Part shown: positions 4,433-10,093 of the stretch, one piece after another
Position numbering within the stretch: the first letter of the stretch is position 1
How the letters are laid out: every line of letters begins with the position of its first letter
The notes under the pieces: model-generated
Seen by the model: only the letters and a program-made list of their open reading frames with translations
The model's database searches: none
What the model was told of the DNA's origin: nothing
Position numbers and translations under genes: made by a program
Source: JBKPRX01 sp046734795
GTDB taxonomy: Bacteria; Actinomycetota; Thermoleophilia; Gaiellales; Gaiellaceae
Direction of reading: 5' to 3'
Assembly (NCBI GenBank): GCA_046734795.1
Contig: JBKPRX010000076.1
Coordinates: forward strand, 1 to 10,093
Length of the DNA stretch: 10,093 nt

Positions 4433-6920
4433 CACGCTGAGGCTCGACGACGTCCGCGAACGCTGGCGCGCCTCCCTGGCAGAGGTGGGCAACGACGTGG
4501 AGCAGGTCACCGGGCTGGTCGACGAAGCTCTCGCCTCGGCCGGCTCCCTGGAGCCTTTCGACGCCGAGCGCGACGCTTTTGAGAGGTTGGCCGCGGCCGG
4601 GAACCAGGCCGTGGGACGGATTCGCTCCGTTGTCGACCACATCGACCGGCTGCGCGACGAGTGGAGGGCTGAGCACCGCTTTACGCCCGAGGCACTTGAG
4701 CACCTAGAGGAGGAGCTCGGCGCCAGCCTCGGCCGGTCGAGCACGGGCGGCGCGCGAGCCTGGCTGAGCGAGCTCCTCGACGCAGCCGACGGCGGGGAGG
4801 AGGCGGCGGCGGCGGTGATCGCGACAGCCGACCTGCCCTGGCCGGAAGAGCTTCGCGCGGGCGCGGCACGGATCGCTGAGGCGTTTCGGGACTGGCGCGA
4901 GGACGGGCCGGTGCCTGCGCTCGAGCCGATCGAGGAGCTCGCGGCCGGAACCCTGGAAGGATGGCAGGAGCCGTTGACGGCCGAGCTTCGGAGTCGAGCT
5001 CATCGATTCGCCGCCTGGACGGCGCTGCGAGGAAACGGCGATTCGGCGCGGGCGGCCGACCATATGGACGCCGCCGTGGAGCTGTATCCGTATGCGGGTC
5101 GGATGCACGCGGAGCGCGCGGCCTTCCGCCTGTTCGTCGGTGACTTCGAGCGCGCAGCGACCGACGCTCAGCACGCGATCGAGACGACTCCACAGGAGCC
5201 GTTCGGCTACCTGATGCTGGGCACCTGGGCAGAGCTGACCGGCAAGTTCGCCACTGCCGACGACCTCTACCGGCGAGGGTTCAGGCGCATGCCGGTCGCC
5301 GCGGTGGCGCACTTGCACGACCGCGCTGCGCTCGTCGACCCCACCGGGCGCCTCCTCAAGATGGCGGCGGCGGTCCTGCTCGAGAGCGGTCGTCCTGAGC
5401 AAGCCCTCCAGCTCGCAAACGAGGCGCTGTTGAGCGGCGTCCGCGGACTGGAAGCGCACCCCGAGGCGGACGTGTACGTCATCCGCCGCAAGGCGCTCGA
5501 GCAGTTGCCTGACCGCCCGCGGAGCGAGGCCGCGGAGGCCGGCGTGCGGGCCGGCCGACTCTGCCTCTGGAACGGCGACGTCGACTGCGCGATCGACGAG
5601 CTCGAGCACGCGATCAAGCTGGACGGGCCTCCCGAGAGCGGCTGGCTGCTTGCCGACGCGCTGGTGACGAAGAGCTACCCGCTGGGCGCGGCGGCGCCCG
5701 ACCAGGAGCTTGTCGCCCGAGCGCGCGCTGTCTGGGAGAGCACGGTCGACAAGGCGGGAGAGCCCCGCGGCCGTGGTGCGTGGGCATACGTCACGCGTGC
5801 GATCGTCGCGGATCTCGAGTCGCAACGTCCGGACACAGACCGCCGGCGCCCCGGCCTCTTCGAGGCGCTCATGTACGTCGAGAAGGCGATCGTGCACAAC
5901 CACACCGACGCGCAGCGGTGGGGCTACGTCGCGCAGTACCTTCGCTATCTCGGGCTCGAGGAGCTCGCCTTCGAAGCTGCCGAGGCCGGGTACGAGCTCG
6001 CTGCGGCGGACAGACAAGTGCTTGCAGAGCGGCTTCCCCTGCTCTGCAACCGACGCGCATTCGATGAGGCCGAGGCCGTCGCGGAACAGTTGGTGGCCAT
6101 GTACGGCGAGGACCCCTGGGTGAGCGCCGTTCGCGCATGGCTCGCGCTCCACCATCGTCGGGACGTCGAGCGAACGCTCGCACTCCTTCAGCTCCCGATC
6201 GCCCAGGGCAACGACAAAGCCTGGTACTACGAGCTGCAAGCGCTCGCGTATCTCCTCCGCGACGACGTCGAGGGGGCTCGCGCCGCATACGGCCGCATGC
6301 TCGAGGCGGAGGCGATCGACGGCAACACCAAGTGCCGCTTGGCGCGCGCTTCGCTGGCGCTCGGGAAGAACGGGGATGCGCGCTCGTGGCTCGCGAAGGC
6401 CGAGCACGATTCGACAACCCCGAGGCCGAGCTACGTCATGACCGCCGCGCTGCTGGCTGTCGCCACTCGCGATGCGGAGGCGGCGACGCAAACGCTAGAA
6501 GAAGCCATGCGTCTCGCATCGAGTCCTGTGGAGATCGACGACGTCGTCTTCGAGACCACGCTCGCTATGCGCGCGATCGCGACGGATGGAGCCGAGGCTG
6601 TCGCCGACCGGGAGCGCGAACTTGTCGAAGCCACGAAGGACATCGCGGCGGAACACAAGGTGCAGCTCGAGCGCGATCCTCCAACCGCCGACGCGGAGCT
6701 CGAGAGCGCTCTGGCACAGCTACCCCAGGGGCCTGTCGAGATTCCGGCGATCGCTCTCCTCGCTGTGGCCGCCCGCCGCGACGCGGCCGCCGGTCGCCAC
6801 GACGTCGCCCGAGGGAGGTACGAGCAGCTGCGCGAAACGCGGTTCGAGCCGGAGGCCACGATCGCCTTCGAGCGCGAGCTCGAGCACGTCGGGACGCAGA
6901 GCCCCACCGTGCGGCGCTAG
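4425..6920 (+). CDS. Large TPR-type alpha-helical repeat protein of the trypsin-CHAT operon
   Basis: This 831-residue, almost wholly helical soluble protein has no signal peptide or membrane segment. ATG 4425 lies inside the end of the trypsin-CHAT gene (8-nt overlap) with no SD, so translation depends on coupling. Residues 1-190 are acidic amphipathic helices that I cannot assign. From about 195 on there are helix-turn-helix repeats with TPR spacing. The clearest are near 200-295 (H-A-E-R-A-A-F-R-L-F-V-G-D-F-E-R-A, then Y-L-M-L-G-T-W-A-E-L-T-G-K-F), around 375-405 (C-L-W-N-G-D-V-D-C-A-I-D-E-L) and 590-690 (Y-E-L-Q-A-L-A-Y-L-L-R-D-D-V). Known TPR proteins act as binding platforms, and TPR-CHAT partnerships occur in Craspase and in metazoan separase. 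Here TPR and CHAT are separate, neighbouring genes. A sensor or regulator of the protease is the likely role but is not shown. The target recognised is unknown. Confidence 0.8.
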   Translation: MHSTLRLDDVRERWRASLAEVGNDVEQVTGLVDEALASAGSLEPFDAERDAFERLAAAGNQAVGRIRSVVDHIDRLRDEWRAEHRFTPEALEHLEEELGASLGRSSTGGARAWLSELLDAADGGEEAAAAVIATADLPWPEELRAGAARIAEAFRDWREDGPVPALEPIEELAAGTLEGWQEPLTAELRSRAHRFAAWTALRGNGDSARAADHMDAAVELYPYAGRMHAERAAFRLFVGDFERAATDAQHAIETTPQEPFGYLMLGTWAELTGKFATADDLYRRGFRRMPVAAVAHLHDRAALVDPTGRLLKMAAAVLLESGRPEQALQLANEALLSGVRGLEAHPEADVYVIRRKALEQLPDRPRSEAAEAGVRAGRLCLWNGDVDCAIDELEHAIKLDGPPESGWLLADALVTKSYPLGAAAPDQELVARARAVWESTVDKAGEPRGRGAWAYVTRAIVADLESQRPDTDRRRPGLFEALMYVEKAIVHNHTDAQRWGYVAQYLRYLGLEELAFEAAEAGYELAAADRQVLAERLPLLCNRRAFDEAEAVAEQLVAMYGEDPWVSAVRAWLALHHRRDVERTLALLQLPIAQGNDKAWYYELQALAYLLRDDVEGARAAYGRMLEAEAIDGNTKCRLARASLALGKNGDARSWLAKAEHDSTTPRPSYVMTAALLAVATRDAEAATQTLEEAMRLASSPVEIDDVVFETTLAMRAIATDGAEAVADRERELVEATKDIAAEHKVQLERDPPTADAELESALAQLPQGPVEIPAIALLAVAARRDAAAGRHDVARGRYEQLRETRFEPEATIAFERELEHVGTQSPTVRR

Positions 6921-7028
6921 CCGTCACGGAGACGCAGCCCGACTGGGGTGGACGACGGGTCGGTTCACGCGGCAGTGGGACTTGAGACTTCGCTTGCACA
7001 AGGGTTCGCCAAGAGTTATCGATCGGCG

Positions 7029-7478
7029 ATGGGCGCGAACGAGATCTCGCCGTGGCCGCTCGTCCGACGCGGCGACCAGGAGCACCCGGTGCGGACCGTG
7101 CAGCACCTGCTGGGGGCGCACGGGCAGAACGTCGCTGTCGACGGCATCTTCGGCGCGCAGACGGAGGCGGCAGTGCGCGCCCTTCAGAGCAGCCGGGGGC
7201 TGGGAGTAGACGGGATCGTCGGCCCTCAGACCTGGCCCGCGCTGATCGTGCAGGTCCAGCGCGGCAGCACGGGCGACGCGGTGCGCGGGGCCCAGGAGGA
7301 GTTCCAGTTCCGAAACCTTTCCGGCGATCCGAGCCAGGGCATCCAAGTCGACGGGATCTTCGGGCCGGAGACCGAGGCGGCGGTGCGCGGGTTCCAGCAG
7401 GCGCTCGCCGTTAGCGTGGACGGCATCGTCGGCCCGACCACGTGGCGGGCGCTCGTCAGCGGAATGCTGTCCTTCTAA
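7029..7478 (+). CDS. Peptidoglycan-binding repeat protein (two PG_binding_1 domains)
   Basis: The product is 149 residues from ATG 7029. In-frame GTG 6948 would add 27 residues that do not look like a signal peptide, while the conserved-looking beginning I-S-P-W-P-L-V-R-R-G-D sits right after ATG 7029. Two PG_binding_1 units follow. Each has a helix V-R-x-x-Q, then V-D-G-I-F-G, then T-E-A-A-V-R-x-(L/F)-Q, then V-D-G-I-V-G-P-x-T-W-x-A-L. These small three-helix domains normally anchor wall hydrolases to peptidoglycan, but here there is no enzyme domain and no export signal. A weak TTGCAC-17-TATCGA promoter (6994-7022) lies seven bases from the ATG, suggesting a leaderless or very short leader. 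The next gene begins 30 bp on and is of the same kind. It is probably separate from the TPR operon, which ends 108 bp upstream. Confidence 0.85.
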   Translation: MGANEISPWPLVRRGDQEHPVRTVQHLLGAHGQNVAVDGIFGAQTEAAVRALQSSRGLGVDGIVGPQTWPALIVQVQRGSTGDAVRGAQEEFQFRNLSGDPSQGIQVDGIFGPETEAAVRGFQQALAVSVDGIVGPTTWRALVSGMLSF

Positions 7479-7507
7479 GCCAAGCTCCTCGGAGCGAAGG
7501 AGAAGCC

Positions 7508-7978
7508 ATGAACAGCGGACCCACCTTGCAGACCGGTTCGAAGGGAGCAGACGTCCGTCGTCTGCAGCGCATCCTCGTGATGATGAAGCAGCTCGACCCG
7601 ATCGGGATCGACGGAGTCTTCGGCAACATGACGAAGCTCGCCGTCGAGGCGTTCCAGGAGGGCGCAGGACTCGCGGTCGACGGAATCGCCGGCCCCCTCA
7701 CCTGGGCGGCCCTGCCGGCCGACCCGAACACGCCCCAGGTCGGCGCCGGCGCACACGGGCCCGTCGTCTCCGCGCTTCAGCAGGCGCTCAAGACGTTCGG
7801 AGCCGATCCCGGCGCGATCGACGGGGTCTTCGGCGCGCAAACCACAGCGGCCGTGCGCGCCTACCAAGGCGACGTCGGCGTCGCCGTCGACGGCATCGTC
7901 GGCGACCAGACCTGGTGGACGCCCGCCGGCGGCGCCGGCGCCACGCTCGCCTCCCTGGCAGGGCTGACGACGGTCTGA
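7508..7978 (+). CDS. Second peptidoglycan-binding repeat protein (two PG_binding_1 domains)
   Basis: This 156-residue protein starts at ATG 7508, preceded by AAGGAG (7497-7502) at good spacing. Unit 1 has K-G-A-D-V-R-R-L-Q, I-D-G-V-F-G and A-V-E-A-F-Q, then V-D-G-I-A-G-P-L-T-W. Unit 2 has G-P-V-V-S-A-L-Q-Q, I-D-G-V-F-G-A-Q-T and A-V-R-A-Y-Q, then V-D-G-I-V-G-D-Q-T-W. A 20-residue Gly/Ala/Leu tail ends the protein. As in its upstream neighbour there is no signal peptide and no catalytic domain. The two are co-transcribed by position (29 bases apart) and related, but not recent copies. They could act as a pair on cell-wall fragments in the cytosol, be exported by an unrecognised route, or use the fold for another ligand. 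Confidence 0.85.
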   Translation: MNSGPTLQTGSKGADVRRLQRILVMMKQLDPIGIDGVFGNMTKLAVEAFQEGAGLAVDGIAGPLTWAALPADPNTPQVGAGAHGPVVSALQQALKTFGADPGAIDGVFGAQTTAAVRAYQGDVGVAVDGIVGDQTWWTPAGGAGATLASLAGLTTV

Positions 7979-8052
7979 GCCGAAGCCGCGCCGGGCGTAC
8001 CGGTACTCGCACGCCGGGACGACGTGGCCATGCAGCCGCTTCAACGGTGTCG

Positions 8053-8172
8053 ATGCTTGAGTTCGGTCCGGGCCGCCCCTCCGCCTTCGTCGCCGAGCAG
8101 ATCGACTCGTTCGCCGCAGGCGAGCAGGCACATCACGATGACGCTCGAGCACTCGAGCCGGTAAGGGGGTAA
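8053..8172 (+). CDS. Possible 39-residue leader ORF before the multicopper oxidase
   Basis: An ATG frame reads M-L-E-F-G-P-G-R-P-S-A-F-V-A-E-Q and continues with E-Q-A-H-H-D-D. It ends at TAA 8170-8172, overlapping the end of the oxidase SD. Composition looks more protein-like than the Arg-rich alternative frames. There is no good SD and no family I recognise. The paired His might bind metal and suit an upstream peptide of a copper enzyme, but this is weak. Confidence 0.25.
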   Translation: MLEFGPGRPSAFVAEQIDSFAAGEQAHHDDARALEPVRG

Positions 8173-8177
8173 CGCAG

Positions 8178-9422
8178 ATGCAGGTAGACACGAAGCCGAC
8201 CCGCGAGGTCGCCGTCAAGCTGGCGGCGCGCGAGACCGAATGGCTGTACGCGTCCGGCCGCACCGTAGACGGCAACACCTTCAACGGCCAGGTGCCGGGG
8301 CCGACCATCGAGGCCGAGGTCGGCGACACGCTCGTCGTCGAGTTCACGAACGAGCTCTCCGAGCCGACCACGATCCACTGGCACGGCCTGCGCGTGCCGG
8401 CCGACATGGACGGCACCGAGTCGGTGCAGCGCGCGGTCGAACCGGGCGAGAGCTTCGAGTACCGCTTCGTCGTTCGCGACGCCGGCACGTTCTGGTACCA
8501 CTCGCACGTCAACGAGACCGAGCAGCTCGAGCGCGGCCTGTACGGCGCGCTGGTCGTCCGCGGCCCCGACGAGCCGGTCCTCGACGGCGAACGCGTCCTA
8601 CACCTCGACGACCTCAAGCTCGACGAGGAGGGCCGGCTCGCTCCGTTCGGCGATCCGCACGAGCACCACGCCGGCCGCGAGGGCGACGTGCGCCTCGTGA
8701 ACGGCGAGCAGGAGCCGGAGCTTCAGATCGCCGCCGGCCAGATCGAGCGCTGGCGGATCGTAAACGCCGCCAACACCCGCTTCGTCCGTCTCTCGATCGG
8801 CGGCCGGCCGTTCACCATCGTCGGCAGCGACGGCGGCCTCCTCACCGCGCCCGTGCAGGCAAGCGAGATCCTCGTCACCCCGGGCGAGCGGGTCGACCTC
8901 GCCGTCGGGCCGTTCGCGGAAGGCGAGCTGCTCGAGATCGAGGCCCTGCCCTACGACCGGGGCAAGGGCGAGACGCCGCGCGAGCGCTTCGCCACGCTCC
9001 GCGTCCGGCCGGCCGCGCCCTCCCAGGCGAGCATCCCCGAGAGCCTGCGGCACATCGAGCCGCTCGTCGCCGCCGGCGCCACGCCCACGCGCACGATCGA
9101 CCTCAAGGCGCTCATGCACGGCGGCCACCACCAGCGCGACGATCCGGTCCGGGTCGGCGAGCTGCAGGTGTGGGAGCTCGTCAACGAGACGAGCCAGGAC
9201 CACCCCTTCCACCTCCACGGCTTCTTCTTCCAGGTCGTCGACGAGAACGGGACGCCCACGTCGGCGCCGGCCTGGAAGGACACCGTCAACGTCCCGCGCA
9301 AGAGCCGCGCGACGGTCGCCTGGCTACCCGACGACCGCCCCGGCGAGTGGATGTACCACTGCCACATCCTCGAGCACCACGCGATGGGGATGATGGCCCA
9401 CTTCGAGGTGGTCGCCTCCTAG
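8178..9422 (+). CDS. Three-domain multicopper oxidase (laccase-like), no signal peptide
   Basis: This 414-residue enzyme couples substrate oxidation at a type 1 copper to reduction of O2 to water at a trinuclear centre. All four copper motifs are present: H67-W-H69, H108-S-H110, H342-P-F-H345-L-H347 and H394-C395-H396, followed by H400 and M405. Type 1 ligands would be His342, Cys395 and His400 with axial Met405. Domain 1 carries P-G-P-T-I-E-A-E-V-G-D, domain 2 the L-V-N-G and E-R-W-R-I-V-N-A elements, and domain 3 the last two motifs. AAGGGGG (8163-8169) is the ribosome site. No Sec or Tat signal precedes domain 1, although most bacterial relatives are Tat-exported. It is shorter than many, and before domain 3 the usual F-x-I-N-G segment seems absent. 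Substrate (phenol, Cu(I), Mn, bilirubin-like) cannot be told. Its TAG overlaps the convergent greA stop. Confidence 0.93.
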   Translation: MQVDTKPTREVAVKLAARETEWLYASGRTVDGNTFNGQVPGPTIEAEVGDTLVVEFTNELSEPTTIHWHGLRVPADMDGTESVQRAVEPGESFEYRFVVRDAGTFWYHSHVNETEQLERGLYGALVVRGPDEPVLDGERVLHLDDLKLDEEGRLAPFGDPHEHHAGREGDVRLVNGEQEPELQIAAGQIERWRIVNAANTRFVRLSIGGRPFTIVGSDGGLLTAPVQASEILVTPGERVDLAVGPFAEGELLEIEALPYDRGKGETPRERFATLRVRPAAPSQASIPESLRHIEPLVAAGATPTRTIDLKALMHGGHHQRDDPVRVGELQVWELVNETSQDHPFHLHGFFFQVVDENGTPTSAPAWKDTVNVPRKSRATVAWLPDDRPGEWMYHCHILEHHAMGMMAHFEVVAS

Positions 9423-9886
9423 CCGCGGCGGACAGAGCGGATCCGTGCGCTCCAGGCGCCGCCCGGCGGCTCCACGACGACCTTGTCGCCCGCCCGGTGT
9501 CCGGCGAGCGCACGGCCGAGCGGCGACTCCGGTGAGACCGTCCCGGGGCCGCCGACGCTCGAGATCTCGACCTCCATCCGCTCCCCTGCCTCGAGCTCGA
9601 GCTCGACGATCGAGCCCGCCGCGATCGCCCCCTCCACCACCTCCGACTCGTCGATCGTGACCGCATCGAGCAGACGCGCGCGCAGCGTCCGAATCCGCGC
9701 TTCGAGCAACCCCTGCTCGTTCTTCGCCGCGTGGTACTCGAAGTTCTCCGACAGGTCGCCGTGCTCACGGGCGGTCCTGATCGCCTGCACGACGCGGGCC
9801 CGCCGCGGCCCCTCGAGCTCGGCAAGCTCCGCCTCCAGCCTCGCGCGCTGCGACTCCGTCAGATAGTCGCTCCGCTCCTCGGTCAC
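9419..9886 (-). CDS. greA: Transcription elongation factor GreA
   Basis: This 155-residue protein is of normal GreA length. An N-terminal coiled-coil hairpin (about residues 8-75) carries the tip motif A-R-E-H-G-D44-L-S-E47-N, followed by E-Y-H-A-A-K. Asp44 and Glu47 correspond to the acidic pair (Asp41/Glu44 in E. coli) that places Mg2+ in RNA polymerase. A C-terminal FKBP-like domain contains I-A-A-G-S-I-V-E-L and V-S-P-E-S-P-L-G-R-A-L. It enters the secondary channel of backtracked polymerase and stimulates transcript cleavage. The start is GTG (9884-9886). TAGCCT lies six bases upstream, so the mRNA is probably leaderless. The last stop bases are shared with the oxidase stop. Confidence 0.95.
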   Translation of the reverse strand: MTEERSDYLTESQRARLEAELAELEGPRRARVVQAIRTAREHGDLSENFEYHAAKNEQGLLEARIRTLRARLLDAVTIDESEVVEGAIAAGSIVELELEAGERMEVEISSVGGPGTVSPESPLGRALAGHRAGDKVVVEPPGGAWSARIRSVRRG

Positions 9887-9892
9887 GAGCCC

Positions 9893-9898
9893 AGGCTA
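9893..9898 (-). promoter_or_regulatory. -10 box of greA, leaderless arrangement
   Basis: On the minus strand TAGCCT (TANNNT type) is followed by six bases and then the greA GTG, so transcription should begin at or next to the start codon. No convincing -35 box or SD is seen, which fits the leaderless mRNAs common in Actinomycetota. Confidence 0.5.
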
Positions 9899-9914
9899 CC
9901 CCCGCGGGGAGACC

Positions 9915-9920
9915 TAGTCT
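9915..9920 (+). promoter_or_regulatory. -10 box of the divergent gene, leaderless arrangement
   Basis: TAGTCT (TANNNT) is followed by six bases and then ATG 9927, mirroring the greA side of this 40-bp divergent region. No SD is visible. Confidence 0.5.
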
Positions 9921-9926
9921 GAGCGC

Positions 9927-10093
9927 ATGCGCCGCTTCGTCGGACGAGAGAACGTGCGCAAGCGGCTGGCCGGGCTCGAAGGCGAGCAGGGCCGGACGAT
10001 CTATGCCGGCGGGACGGCCAGGATCGAGCTGCCCGACGAAACCGTCGTCGTCCGACCGCCCTTTGGGCTCGCGCACGAGGCGCGGTACGAGAC
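9927..10093 (+). CDS. Start of an unrecognised protein, cut by the window end
   Basis: 55 codons are visible from ATG 9927 and the frame is still open at the last base. The product begins M-R-R-F-V-G-R-E-N-V-R-K-R-L, a basic helix, then turns to short beta strands (R-T-I-Y-A-G-G-T-A-R-I-E-L-P and T-V-V-V-R-P-P-F-G-L). There is no signal peptide. I do not recognise the family from this much. The TAGTCT box six bases upstream and divergence from greA support it as a real gene. Confidence 0.6.
   Translation, partial: MRRFVGRENVRKRLAGLEGEQGRTIYAGGTARIELPDETVVVRPPFGLAHEARYE

Noticed and set aside
4796..4817. GGC/GGA-rich tract as a microsatellite or regulatory repeat
   Set aside because: It encodes Gly/Glu/Ala residues of the TPR protein and is short and irregular; ordinary GC-rich coding sequence.
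4704..6491. Long minus-strand open frame of about 595 codons opposite the TPR gene
   Set aside because: It is antisense to a coherent helical-repeat protein in a coupled operon and has no recognisable motif or start signal.
8031..8164. Alternative small ORF upstream of the oxidase
   Set aside because: Its product is Ser/Arg/Pro-rich shadow-like text, and the overlapping frame at 8053 looks more protein-like.
1..10093. CRISPR arrays, insertion sequences, rRNA genes
   Set aside because: No regularly spaced repeats, transposase motifs or terminal inverted repeats, and no rRNA-like sequence, were seen on reading both strands.

Overview
The window is very GC-rich and codon-dense. It has SD-led, coupled and apparently leaderless starts, and its gene families are typical of high-GC Actinomycetota. 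A deep-branching soil lineage such as Thermoleophilia (Gaiellales/Solirubrobacterales-like) is a reasonable guess, but nothing here proves the taxon.

Layout. (1) Positions 12-1626: a Tat-exported small protein with 12 cysteines, followed by a secreted beta-propeller. The cysteine order and one Trp resemble the light chain of methylamine dehydrogenase (MADH), and the MADH heavy chain is itself a propeller. The pair therefore looks like a divergent relative of that two-subunit scaffold, without clear catalytic residues. (2) Positions 1627-2195: a stretch with no confident gene. It holds an 11-bp GC hairpin, a 49-codon ORF resembling the start of an XRE-type helix-turn-helix protein and, 3 nt further on, a clean 3' half of a selenocysteine tRNA from anticodon loop to discriminator base. 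A tRNA 3' half without its 5' half is the usual scar of a site-specific integrative element. (3) Positions 2196-6920: a promoter (TTGAAA-17-TAGCCT) drives three tightly coupled genes. They encode a Trypco1/CU044_2847-like small protein, a trypsin-CHAT fusion and an 831-residue TPR-type helical protein. Start and stop codons overlap at both junctions. The trypsin triad is intact, but the CHAT domain has lost both its catalytic His (now Phe) and Cys (now Ile). This looks like a protease-based conflict or signalling cassette in which CHAT is a scaffold or sensor and trypsin the probable effector. (4) Positions 7029-7978: two small proteins, each made of two peptidoglycan-binding repeats, with no export signal and no enzymatic domain. 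(5) Positions 8178-9422: a complete three-domain multicopper oxidase without a signal peptide. (6) Positions 9419-9886 (minus strand): greA, converging on the oxidase and sharing a CTAG with its stop. Divergent from greA, an unrecognised gene begins at 9927 and runs off the window. Both start codons lie 6 nt after a TANNNT -10 box.

The window thus moves from accessory material with an integration scar, through a conflict-type operon, to ordinary chromosomal genes at the right end. The most interesting items are the trypsin/pseudo-CHAT/TPR/Trypco1 operon, the 12-Cys protein with its propeller partner, and the tRNA-Sec half-gene. All family assignments are by eye from motifs; no database search was run.
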